Of a stretch of DNA of 23,822 nucleotides, positions 16,576 through 23,713 are shown one piece after another. Origin of the DNA: an uncultured Collinsella sp. (GTDB lineage Bacteria; Actinomycetota; Coriobacteriia; Coriobacteriales; Coriobacteriaceae); contig CABUBH010000031.1 in assembly GCA_902489775.1 (NCBI GenBank), positions 1-23,822 of the forward strand. Direction: 5' to 3'. Below the pieces are notes generated by a model. It saw only the letters and a program-made list of their open reading frames with translations. It was not told where the DNA came from and did not search any database. A program made the position numbers and the translations under genes. Numbering within the stretch: position 1 is the first letter of the stretch; each line of letters opens with the position of its first letter.

Positions 16576-17208
16576 CTATCCCCTCTTCCTTGCAGCGTCG
16601 GCGGCGCGACGCGCCAGCGCATCGGCACGCGGCAGCCACGTGTCGAGCAACTCATCACACGCCGTCTCGAGCTCCTCGGCACGAGCGCGATCCTTCATAG
16701 ACGTGGTGTTCGCAAAGAGCGTCAAGCTCGCGCCCTGCATAGCAGAACGGCAGAACACGGCGCCGCACGCCACATCGGACAGCAGCTGACGCGAACCCTT
16801 GTCGGCCATGTCCTCGAGCAGCGCCAGTGCACGCCCGCAGGCATCCATAATGCGATACGGCGGCATAGCGGCCACATGCAGCGCATCCTGAATCGCAGCG
16901 GTTCGAGCCGGGTCATCGCGCGGAATACCGTATGCGGCAGACACCTGCCCGTAGGCACGGACATCCTCGGCAACCAAGTCGACAAGCTCCTGCGCCAACT
17001 CATCCGCCTGGGCAAATGCGCTCGTCAGGTCATCCGCACGATCAGCAAGCGCGGGATTGGTTGCCCCGTAGCGGGCGACCATCCCACACAGCGAGGCGCC
17101 CAGCGCGCCCACAAAGGCGCTCGCGCTGCCGCCACCGGGAACGGGCTCGCGCGCAGCCAGTGCCTCGGCAAAACCGCGACAGGTTTTATCCATCATCTCT
17201 TGGCTCAT
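16576..17208 (-). CDS. Cyclodeaminase/cyclohydrolase family protein (formimidoyl-THF cyclodeaminase type)
   Basis: A 210-residue, mostly helical cytoplasmic protein matching the C-terminal domain of formiminotransferase-cyclodeaminase. This family converts 5-formimidoyl-THF to 5,10-methenyl-THF plus ammonia, or in some bacteria hydrolyses methenyl-THF. The diagnostic Gly-rich loop PVPGGGSASAF lies at about residues 23-32. The ATG at 17208 is nine bases from a GAAGG; a second ATG at 17214 is too close to it. It is transcribed with folD, which starts two bases after this stop, so both act on methenyl-THF. Given the unusual FolD next door, this protein may supply the cyclohydrolase or cyclodeaminase half of the pathway. 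No formiminotransferase gene is in view, so the substrate is uncertain. Confidence 0.88.
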   Translation of the reverse strand: MSQEMMDKTCRGFAEALAAREPVPGGGSASAFVGALGASLCGMVARYGATNPALADRADDLTSAFAQADELAQELVDLVAEDVRAYGQVSAAYGIPRDDPARTAAIQDALHVAAMPPYRIMDACGRALALLEDMADKGSRQLLSDVACGAVFCRSAMQGASLTLFANTTSMKDRARAEELETACDELLDTWLPRADALARRAADAARKRG

Positions 17209-17369
17209 ACGCATGCACCTTCAAGTCATATACATCGGTCGTGTGGCAACCGCCTGCCGACCGTATCGATCACATAATGGTGCTAAGTCTAGCCCATAAG
17301 CACACAAGCGTCAGCGTACCTGGCCATCGCGGATTTCTATGGCACGCGATAGGCGGCGGCAACGCAAAC

Positions 17370-17388
17370 ATGGGACACATGGCCCACC
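17370..17388 (+). repeat. 19-nt shared upstream repeat, copy 1
   Basis: ATGGGACACATGGCCCACC occurs here and again, identically, at 18336-18354. The copies lie upstream of the two paralogous lipoprotein genes (about 205 and 70 bases before their starts). TGGG and CCCA arms make it a partial palindrome. It may be a regulatory site or a remnant of the duplication. The surrounding gap 17209-17594 also contains a short CCGTTG/CAACGG stem near 17443-17464, but I see no recognised riboswitch or convincing promoter. Confidence 0.7.
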
Positions 17389-17594
17389 TTTCGAGACTCT
17401 CTAGCAGCACAAACCGGGGCATATCTATAAGTAAGGAGCCCGTTGGGGCACGGCTGCGCAACGGCCGCAAACCACGAACGGAGGTATTAACGCACTCATA
17501 CAACCCGCGCACAAAGACATCCGCCGCAAACACAATCGACGCCCCGGCAGCATGCGGTGCCGCGATGTCGCCAACAGACAAGGAGGACGCCACC

Positions 17595-18197
17595 ATGAAG
17601 AAAAAGACCCTATCGATCCTTTCCCTTTGCATCGCCCTCTTTGCCGCGCTCGCCCTTGTGGGCTGCGGCGGGAGCGCTTCGAGCGGAGGCAGCAGCGCCG
17701 CCAAGAGCGAGAGCAAGGAAAAAGCTCCTGTCGCCGAATAGACCGACTTTATCTGGTTTAAGGTCGAGATGCCCGAAGGCGTCGGCGTAAGCGACTCCGC
17801 CGGTAAGAACGCCGACAGAGTCCATCTCACCTTCCCCGAGAACGAGAACACCACGGTCGACCAATTCATCCCCGTTTGGCAAGAGAAGATGACGGCCGAA
17901 GAGTCCTTTGCCGAGCAGGCCGAAAGGCATACGGGGACGTTCCAGTGGGAAGACGGCGACCCCGTCGAGTACAACGGCAGGACATGGCTCACCGGAACGT
18001 ACAAGGACAACAGCGGCACCTCAACCATGCTCTTTACCGACGTTGAGCCGGGAAGCATCTACATCCTCATCCCGAACTTCGACCAGCATAAGAAAGAAGC
18101 CGAGGCACTCCTCAACTCCATCGAGTTCCCTGACGACATGAAGGAGGCTGTGAAAGAGGCCCGCGGCGTCGAGATTTCGAGCATCGAGATCAAGTAG
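17595..18197 (+). pseudogene. Lipoprotein gene interrupted by an in-frame amber codon
   Basis: The ATG at 17595 follows AAGGAGG and opens a lipoprotein signal peptide (MKKKTLSILSLCIALFAALA, then LVGC with the lipidated Cys at residue 24). Translation stops at a TAG (17739-17741) after 48 residues. The same frame then continues for about 150 codons (TDFIWFKVEMPEGVGVSDSA to EISSIEIK) to a TAG at 18195-18197. That part aligns with the intact paralogue at 18427, where the same place reads M-R-T-D-F-I-W-F-K. A single base change from a Lys- or Arg-type codon explains the interruption. The rest has no frameshift, so the change is recent or the stop is read through. An internal ATG at 17769 could restart translation but would lack the signal peptide. 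Function of the family is unknown. Confidence 0.87.
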
Positions 18198-18254
18198 CAA
18201 TTGTCCACGCACGCCCGTGCTCGCGCTCCATTAAAAGCGTGGGCACCAAACCCC

Positions 18255-18289
18255 GGGGAGGGCCGACAGCATCGGCCCTCCCCTCTTTT
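18255..18289 (+). terminator. Terminator after the first lipoprotein gene
   Basis: GGGGAGGGCCGA (18255-18266) pairs perfectly with TCGGCCCTCCCC (18272-18283) over 12 bp with a 5-base loop, followed by TCTTTT. It lies about 58 bases past the final stop of the interrupted lipoprotein frame and separates it from its paralogue, so each copy has its own transcription unit. Confidence 0.92.
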
Positions 18290-18335
18290 GCGTCAGCGCA
18301 TATTGCCACTTAACGGCGCAAATCCGGCCCCCAGA

Positions 18336-18354
18336 ATGGGACACATGGCCCACC
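18336..18354 (+). repeat. 19-nt shared upstream repeat, copy 2
   Basis: This is an identical copy of the sequence at 17370-17388, here 72 bases before the second lipoprotein start. A TACAGT at 18374-18379 lies 19 bases downstream and could be a weak -10 element; no good -35 is visible, so the repeat itself might bind an activator. Confidence 0.7.
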
Positions 18355-18426
18355 CGAGCGAGCCGCTCGCGCGTACAGTAAAGGCAGGTAATCCATGGGC
18401 GGTTACAGATCGAGGAGGACACGACC

Positions 18427-19020
18427 ATGAAAAAGAAGGCCTTAGCGATTCTCACCCTCTGCATGAGCCTCTTTGCCGCAGTTGCCCTAGTGGGCTGCGG
18501 CGGAAGCGGCGGCGCTGCCGGCAGTGGCGGTGGCGGCGGAGCGGAAAAGCCAGCCGTGGATATGAGGACCGACTTCATTTGGTTTAAGGTCGAGGTCCCC
18601 GAGGGCGTCGAAATCACCGACGTTGCCGGCGATACCGCCGACAGGGCCCAGTTTAAGTTCACCGAGAGCGAGCACGCCAGCGACCGCTTTATCCCCGTCT
18701 TCGACCCCGACAAGAACGCTGACGAGCTGTTCGACTATGAGGCCAAGTGGAAGGCCAGCTCCGGATGGACCGAGAGCGACCCCGTCAAGTACAACGGCAA
18801 GACCTGGCGCAGCGCCTACTTCACGCACTCCGGCGGCGTAACGACCGAGTACTTCACCGACGTTGACGGCGGCAGCGTGTACGTGCGCATCGACAACGTC
18901 GAAGAGCACAAGGACGCCGTCGAGACCATGATGGAGTCCCTTGAGTTTGCCGATGACATCGCCGAGGCAAAGACCGAGGCCATGGACGTTAAGCTCGACG
19001 ACATCGAGATTAAGCGCTAA
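18427..19020 (+). CDS. Putative lipoprotein, intact paralogue
   Basis: A 197-residue secreted lipoprotein. The signal peptide MKKKALAILTLCMSLFAAVA leads to a lipobox LVGC with Cys24, then a Gly-rich linker (25-39) and a roughly 150-residue acidic globular domain starting TDFIWFKVEVPEGVEI and rich in Asp, Glu and aromatic residues (KYNGKTWRSAYF, GGSVYVRIDN). GAGGAGG lies upstream of the ATG. It is closely related to the interrupted gene 400 bases upstream, including the C-terminal ...DDIEIK/SSIEIK ending. I do not recognise the domain; the size and fold prediction suggest a small beta-rich surface domain. It probably sits on the outer face of the membrane. The two copies share a 19-nt upstream repeat and similar terminators. 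Confidence 0.88.
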   Translation: MKKKALAILTLCMSLFAAVALVGCGGSGGAAGSGGGGGAEKPAVDMRTDFIWFKVEVPEGVEITDVAGDTADRAQFKFTESEHASDRFIPVFDPDKNADELFDYEAKWKASSGWTESDPVKYNGKTWRSAYFTHSGGVTTEYFTDVDGGSVYVRIDNVEEHKDAVETMMESLEFADDIAEAKTEAMDVKLDDIEIKR

Positions 19021-19092
19021 GCGACTGGCGAGCGCAGCGGGAAACACGGGCGCAGTGCAAACAAGCGACGGTACCCCAGCGCTTCGTACCCA

Positions 19093-19122
19093 GGGAGGGC
19101 CGGTAAACCGACCCTCCCTTTC
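19093..19122 (+). terminator. Terminator after the intact lipoprotein gene
   Basis: GGGAGGGCCGG (19093-19103) pairs with CCGACCCTCCC (19108-19118) with one mismatch and a short loop, followed by TTTC and another TT. The stem is similar in sequence to the terminator after the first copy, consistent with duplication of the whole unit. Confidence 0.88.
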
Positions 19123-19186
19123 TTAATGTCAAAGCAGTATAGTTACCAAAACGAGCGCATAACCGCACCCTGCGAACGGAGGAGTT

Positions 19187-21670
19187 ATGACCGAGCACCA
19201 CGCCATCAGCCGTCGAGCATTCACGTTGGGCCTAGGACTCGCAGCATTGTCGCCATTTGTAAGCCTGCCCGAAACCGCGGGATTGGGCCTTCCCGTGCGC
19301 GCGGCATTTGCAGAAGACGCTGCCACAGCGTCAGTCAGCCTCGACAATTTCGTCATTCGCCTTCGCCCCGCGGGCTATTTTCGCACCGCAAGCGTCAACC
19401 AAGACGGCAACGTTCGCGGCAACGTCTGCCACCTGTTTAACGACGGCACGTCCAGCAAGCTCATCCTTGAGAACGTAACGACCAAGAATGACGATACAAA
19501 CTGGTATGCTATCCGCACCTTGCTCAATTTCGAAGAGCATAAAAAGACGGGCTACAGCATTTGGTCGGTCGACGACGACTCGGACAAAGATGGAAAGGTC
19601 ATCCACGTATGGGGCGGCGAGTATGACAACAAGCCCAGCCGCGCTTTTGCGTTCGAGCGCCAATCAAACGGAACCTATATCATCCGAGACCGCACGGTCG
19701 AGAAAGAAACCGAGAAAAAAGACATTAAGTACCTGGCAATAGAATCGAACGGCGAAGACCAGGACAACAATAAGATCTGCCATAAGAGTAAGAGCATTCC
19801 GTGGGAGCTCGAACTTATCGGTTACGACATGAAAAAGAACGATGCCACGGTTAGCAGCCTCGACTGGATCACGTACAGCAGCTACGTCGATGGGCCATGT
19901 TGGATGAAATACGTCGACGACAACAAGTTCCTCGACGAGCTAAGCATCCCGGGTACGCACGATTCGGGCACCTGCAGCGTGGACAACGACACTGAGCCCC
20001 AATCCTCGCAAGTAAAATGCCAGCAGGATTACATTCCCACGCAATTGCTCGAGGGAATCCGCTATTTTGATATCCGACTCGGAAAGGGCAACGACCCCGG
20101 TATCTGCCACGGGGATTTCTACCTATTCAAAAAAGACGGGTACTATCTGCATCTCTCCGATGTCATCGGGTACTTTAAAACGTTTTTGAGCGAAAACCCG
20201 AGAGAAGCGCTTATCATGCTCGCATCGCGCGGCAACGACGAGGCTACCGATGACAGTGTTACGACGGCCTTCGCCAAGGTTATGGCCGATAACCCCGATC
20301 TGTTCTACACGTCGAGCCACGTCCCCACGCTGGGCGAGGTGCGCGGAAAGATCGTCCTGCTGCGTCGATTTAGGCTCGACGGCAACAGCGTAGACGGCCA
20401 CACGTGGGGCCTCGACCTTACCGAATGGGATGACAAAATCAAGGCGCACACCGACAGCTCCTCTATGTGTCTCGTCCAAGACGCGCGGGGCTTTGAAGCC
20501 GCGGGGGAAACAGGCGACAAAGAGCCCTATTGCACCAAGGTATACGCCCAGGACAAGTACAAACTCACGGGAACCGACAAGCTCAGCTGGGTCGATAATG
20601 CGCTGAAGGAAACGACCGGGCGCACGCGCAACAAGGTGGACGTCGTGGACGATGACGAGGCCAAGGTGCAAGTCCAGGAGCGTTGCTGGTCTATCAACTA
20701 CACCAGCTGCACGGGCTTGTCGCACGGAGGCAATCCTTTTACCTCGGCACGAGTAGTCAACGAGCATCTGTATAAGAGCCCGTACATCAATCCCAGCGGC
20801 ATCGAGGATACAAAGTCAGATTACCTCAAGCACATTGGCATCATCGCGTCCGATTTTGTTGATGCGGCACTGGCCCGAAGCATCTACCAGCGCAATTACG
20901 ACGCAAAGCACAAGCCGACAGTTTCGTGCTGCCTCCCGGACCGCATGCGCATGACGTATGGCAACTCGCTGAGTGAAGCTTCGCTCCAGGGCGGCAAGAC
21001 CGTTGGCGAGGGCCATTTCCGCCTCGTCGACAGCAGCAATGTACTCAACGTGGCAGCCTCGGGCCATGCGTTTGCCATTGAATACGTGGATGTCGACGCC
21101 CAGGGCAACGAGACCGTTACGGGACTGCGAGGTTCCGTGCCCATCGATATCGATCCGCGAGCGCTGACGCCTCATTTTGAGGGGCTCGAAGGCCTTAAGG
21201 CCGGCGAGGACGTGCGTGCTAAGATTGCGGCATCGCTTGAGGGCAAGCTCGAAAACGATGCCTGCGCGGCGCAGCTCGAGTTTGTGCACGACGCGAACGG
21301 CGCTCCGGGCACAGCAATGGCCGAGGGCGAAACATTTGCCACAGGAACGTACTGGGTGCGTGTGAACGGTCTCTTGGGCGACGCGGCGCAGAACTACACG
21401 CTCGCCAGCGACGGAGCCGCAAGCTTTACCGTAGCGGCCTCGGACAGTGCAGGCGGCGCCGGTGCCGGCGGTGGCACGGGTTCCAACGAAGGCAACGCCG
21501 ACAAGAACGGTAAGGGCAACAAGAGCAAGGGCTCGGGCGGAAAACTCGCCGACACGGGCGACGGCTCTGGCGTTGCCGCCGGGCTCGCCGCTGCCGCCGT
21601 GGCGACAACGGTCGCCGGCGCGGCGATGCTTGCCACCGACCGCGAAGACAACGAAGGCGCTAGCGAATAG
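19187..21670 (+). CDS. Tat-exported, wall-anchored phosphatidylinositol phospholipase C-like protein
   Basis: An 827-residue secreted enzyme. The N-terminus carries a twin-arginine signal (ISRRAFTLGLGLAALS, residues 7-22). Residues about 50-215 look like a ricin-type beta-trefoil or related carbohydrate-binding module (weak call). The PI-PLC X-type catalytic domain follows (about 228-590). It shows IPGTHDSG with His258 and Asp259, YFDIRLG with Asp295 and Arg297, and ICHGD with His308, matching the catalytic His/Asp/Arg/His set of bacterial PI-PLC. An Ig-like segment (about 640-750) and a Gly/Asn/Lys linker lead to LADTG (787-791), a hydrophobic stretch and a short charged tail, a class E-type sortase signal. 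The ATG at 19187 follows GGAGG. It should cleave phosphatidylinositol or GPI-type glycolipids outside the cell. It is monocistronic, bounded by terminators. Confidence 0.88.
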   Translation: MTEHHAISRRAFTLGLGLAALSPFVSLPETAGLGLPVRAAFAEDAATASVSLDNFVIRLRPAGYFRTASVNQDGNVRGNVCHLFNDGTSSKLILENVTTKNDDTNWYAIRTLLNFEEHKKTGYSIWSVDDDSDKDGKVIHVWGGEYDNKPSRAFAFERQSNGTYIIRDRTVEKETEKKDIKYLAIESNGEDQDNNKICHKSKSIPWELELIGYDMKKNDATVSSLDWITYSSYVDGPCWMKYVDDNKFLDELSIPGTHDSGTCSVDNDTEPQSSQVKCQQDYIPTQLLEGIRYFDIRLGKGNDPGICHGDFYLFKKDGYYLHLSDVIGYFKTFLSENPREALIMLASRGNDEATDDSVTTAFAKVMADNPDLFYTSSHVPTLGEVRGKIVLLRRFRLDGNSVDGHTWGLDLTEWDDKIKAHTDSSSMCLVQDARGFEAAGETGDKEPYCTKVYAQDKYKLTGTDKLSWVDNALKETTGRTRNKVDVVDDDEAKVQVQERCWSINYTSCTGLSHGGNPFTSARVVNEHLYKSPYINPSGIEDTKSDYLKHIGIIASDFVDAALARSIYQRNYDAKHKPTVSCCLPDRMRMTYGNSLSEASLQGGKTVGEGHFRLVDSSNVLNVAASGHAFAIEYVDVDAQGNETVTGLRGSVPIDIDPRALTPHFEGLEGLKAGEDVRAKIAASLEGKLENDACAAQLEFVHDANGAPGTAMAEGETFATGTYWVRVNGLLGDAAQNYTLASDGAASFTVAASDSAGGAGAGGGTGSNEGNADKNGKGNKSKGSGGKLADTGDGSGVAAGLAAAAVATTVAGAAMLATDREDNEGASE

Positions 21671-21700
21671 ACAAGCTGGCCTTTTGGACACATTAACTCG

Positions 21701-21739
21701 ATCGGGGGCGCAGAATACCGTTCTGCGCCCCCGATTTTT
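21701..21739 (+). terminator. Terminator after the PI-PLC gene
   Basis: ATCGGGGGCGCAGAA (21701-21715) pairs perfectly with TTCTGCGCCCCCGAT (21721-21735) over 15 bp with a 5-base loop, followed by a T run to 21739. It lies 31 bases after the PI-PLC stop. The facing minus-strand gene ends at 21765, so the stem may also slow transcription from that side. Confidence 0.94.
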
Positions 21740-21764
21740 ACCTTGGTCCGAACGCCAACGTCGG

Positions 21765-22034
21765 CTACATCATCATGTTCAGCGCGTTGACAAACTCCTG
21801 AGCCTGGGAGCGGCTGCTCAGGCTAAAGACACAGGCAGTCAACAGCCGATTGCGCAGGAAAACGTCACGGCCTTTGATTCTGTTGACCCCCGTGATGTCC
21901 TTAAGATAGACAATCTCGGTGTGCTTGCCACCAAAAGTGCCCTTCTTGAGCACCTCGATACGGTTAGGGTAGATCTTGACGTCTTTAAACCTGCCCGAAC
22001 CTTTGTCCTGGAACAGCAAGGTGTTGTTGTCCAT
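21765..22034 (-). CDS. Small PH-like domain protein
   Basis: An 89-residue cytoplasmic protein with alternating beta-strand pattern: MDNNTLLFQDKGSGRFKDVK, then RIEVLKKGTFGGKHTEIVYL, then DITGVNRIKGRDVFLRN and a C-terminal helix (SRSQAQEFVNALNMM). Strands followed by one closing helix is the layout of bacterial PH-like domains, which bind lipids or proteins. I choose the ATG at 22034, preceded by GGGAG nine bases upstream, over an ATG at 22079 with no good ribosome binding site. It is alone between the convergent PI-PLC gene and the divergent nuclease-family gene. Function is not recognisable beyond the fold guess. Confidence 0.7.
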   Translation of the reverse strand: MDNNTLLFQDKGSGRFKDVKIYPNRIEVLKKGTFGGKHTEIVYLKDITGVNRIKGRDVFLRNRLLTACVFSLSSRSQAQEFVNALNMMM

Positions 22035-22202
22035 GCGCGTCACTCCCGTGGGGTTCGCTAAAACTGTCTCTATGGTCACATTTTAGCCGTCCCAAACTGC
22101 CACGCGAAGGCGCCCGGAAGGCATCGCAATTCGTGTCCGCGCGAGGCTTTAAACTAAATGAGATAAAGATGCACTCCTCAAGAGGAAAGTGGGGCGATAT
22201 TG

Positions 22203-23252
22203 ATGGGTGAACTGGTCAACCGCGGAGAATCGGCTATCGTGCCCGAAGGTTTTTACAAGCAGGTTTCCTCGATTCTCAACGCCGCTCGCGACAAGGCCTA
22301 TACCGCCGTCAACTTTGCGATGGTTGAGGCTTATTGGGAGATCGGCAAGAGCATTCTTGAGGAACAAGGCGGCGAGGAGCGTGCCAAGTACGGCGATGCA
22401 TTGATTGAAGGCCTCTCCAAAAGGCTTACCGCCGATTACGGAAAAGGCTTTGGTATCGCAAACCTTCGTAATATGCGCCAGTTCTTCCTTGCGTTTCCAA
22501 TTCGCGACGCACTGCGTAGCGAATTGAGTTGGACACATTACCGCAGGCTGATGCGCATTCCCGACCCCGAAGCTCGCACTTGGTACATGAACGAATGCGC
22601 CGACTCTCGCTGGAGCACGCGCCAGCTCGAGCGCCAAATCAACACCATGTTCCGCGAGCGTCTACTCGCCAGCAAGGACAAAGAGACCGTCGCTCAGGAA
22701 ATCCAAAAGAGTGCCCCGGCTCGTCGACCCGAGGACATCATTCGCGATCCATATGTACTGGAGTTTTTAGGCTTCTCGGACGATACTGCGTTTCGCGAGA
22801 GCGATCTAGAGCAGGCACTCATCACACATCTCCAGAAGTTTCTGCTAGAGCTTGGCCGCGGCTTCGCTTTTGAGGCGCGCCAAAAGCGTATCACCTTCGA
22901 TGGGCGCCACTTCTATATTGACCTCGTGTTTTACAACTATCTGATGCGCTGTTTCGTTCTCATCGACCTTAAGACTGATGATCTCACGCATCAGGACTTG
23001 GGCCAGATGCAAATGTACGTGAACTACTACACGCGCGAGCTCATGAATGAAGGCGACAACCCGCCCATAGGCATTGTTCTCTGCGCAGACAAAAGCAATT
23101 CGATTGTCGAATACACGCTGCCCAAAGACAACGACCAAGTGTTTGCCGCCAAATATCTGCCGTATCTTCCAAGCAAGGAGGAGCTGGCACGCGAGCTGAG
23201 CGCCGAGTACCGCGCCATCAACGAAGCAGCGAATGGCGAAGCGCAAGGGTAA
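22203..23252 (+). CDS. YhcG/DUF1016-type PD-(D/E)XK nuclease-family protein
   Basis: A 349-residue protein of the YhcG (DUF1016) family. The N-terminal part (about 15-150) carries family landmarks: AYWEIGKSILEEQ, YGKGFGIANLRNMRQFFLAF, LSWTHYRRLMRIPD and a WSTRQLERQINTMFRERLL segment. The C-terminal PD-(D/E)XK domain (about 175-340) has a Glu at 224, FYIDLVFYN with Asp240, and VLIDLK with Asp255 and Lys257, then GQMQMYVNYY. The catalytic set looks complete. Family members are predicted endonucleases often found near restriction-modification or mobile genes, and here the neighbour downstream is an IS30-type element. The ATG at 22203 is preferred to the TTG immediately before; AGTGGGG lies upstream. 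No partner gene is visible, so it appears to be an orphan. Confidence 0.9.
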   Translation: MGELVNRGESAIVPEGFYKQVSSILNAARDKAYTAVNFAMVEAYWEIGKSILEEQGGEERAKYGDALIEGLSKRLTADYGKGFGIANLRNMRQFFLAFPIRDALRSELSWTHYRRLMRIPDPEARTWYMNECADSRWSTRQLERQINTMFRERLLASKDKETVAQEIQKSAPARRPEDIIRDPYVLEFLGFSDDTAFRESDLEQALITHLQKFLLELGRGFAFEARQKRITFDGRHFYIDLVFYNYLMRCFVLIDLKTDDLTHQDLGQMQMYVNYYTRELMNEGDNPPIGIVLCADKSNSIVEYTLPKDNDQVFAAKYLPYLPSKEELARELSAEYRAINEAANGEAQG

Positions 23253-23430
23253 CAGCACAGTGCGACCAACACCGCCGCAGCCGTCGCAGGCATACTCGCG
23301 GTTGTGACGCACGCTACGAAACAATACCGGTCATGGACGCCGGCGATGACATCCTTGCCGTGGCTGGCAAGCGTGACCCGACAGGTAAAACGCGACCTTC
23401 GTCTGATGTGGGCCCATTGGCTGCCACAGA

Positions 23431-23456
23431 AAAGGGCCGGTTGCAGCCGGCCCTTT
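23431..23456. terminator. Bidirectional-looking hairpin downstream of the YhcG gene
   Basis: AAAGGGCCGG (23431-23440) pairs perfectly with CCGGCCCTTT (23447-23456), loop six bases. On the plus strand there is no T run beyond the stem; on the minus strand the stem ends TTTTCTG. It lies about 180 bases after the YhcG stop. The bases between (23253-23430) hold nothing I recognise. Confidence 0.6.
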
Positions 23457-23541
23457 AGACGATAATACCTGCGTTGCCCGCGCTTCCGAAGTGTGACGAG
23501 CTGAGGAGCGGGTTCCGCGGCACAACTTGATTTTACCCAGC

Positions 23542-23577
23542 GGGGCGGCTCTTGTGCAGCCGCTCCACTGTTTATTT
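23542..23577 (+). terminator. Hairpin with T-rich tail before the IS30-type region
   Basis: GGGGCGGCT (23542-23550) pairs with AGCCGCTCC (23558-23566) over 9 bp with one G-T pair; ACTGTTTATTT follows. It could be a terminator on the plus strand, or the 3' hairpin of the short minus-strand ORF next to it. Confidence 0.45.
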
Positions 23578-23614
23578 ACATCCACTTCCCGTTAACCTTG
23601 ATTATCGACTTCAT
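23576..23614 (-). CDS. Possible 12-residue peptide ORF
   Basis: The minus strand reads GGGAGG, seven bases, ATG, and encodes MKSIIKVNGKWM before a TAA. The strong Shine-Dalgarno spacing is the only positive evidence. It emerges directly from the 38-bp palindrome and runs into a hairpin at 23542-23566. It may be a real small peptide, a leader, or the truncated start of a gene broken by insertion; no family is recognised. Confidence 0.3.
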   Translation of the reverse strand: MKSIIKVNGKWM

Positions 23615-23623
23615 CCGAACACC

Positions 23624-23661
23624 TCCCATATTCATCCGTACATGTACGGATGAATATGGGA
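23624..23661. repeat. 38-bp perfect palindrome
   Basis: The sequence TCCCATATTCATCCGTACA (23624-23642) is followed directly by its exact reverse complement (23643-23661) with no loop. It sits 53 bases before the IS30-type transposase start. Possible readings are a strong operator, an insertion hot spot of the kind IS30 elements prefer, or the abutted ends of two elements. Confidence 0.9.
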
Positions 23662-23713
23662 ACCCGATACCCTGAGGGCCGGACCGGCCGGCCCCGGAAG
23701 ATCGGAGGACGGC

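Noticed and set aside
17420..17500. Riboswitch in the leader of the first lipoprotein gene
   Set aside because: There are short GC-rich stems (CCGTTG/CAACGG) but no match to a conserved riboswitch core that I can recognise.
17739..17741. Recoding of the TAG as pyrrolysine or another amino acid
   Set aside because: No pyl genes or recoding structure are visible, and the paralogue has an ordinary sense codon here; a point mutation is simpler.
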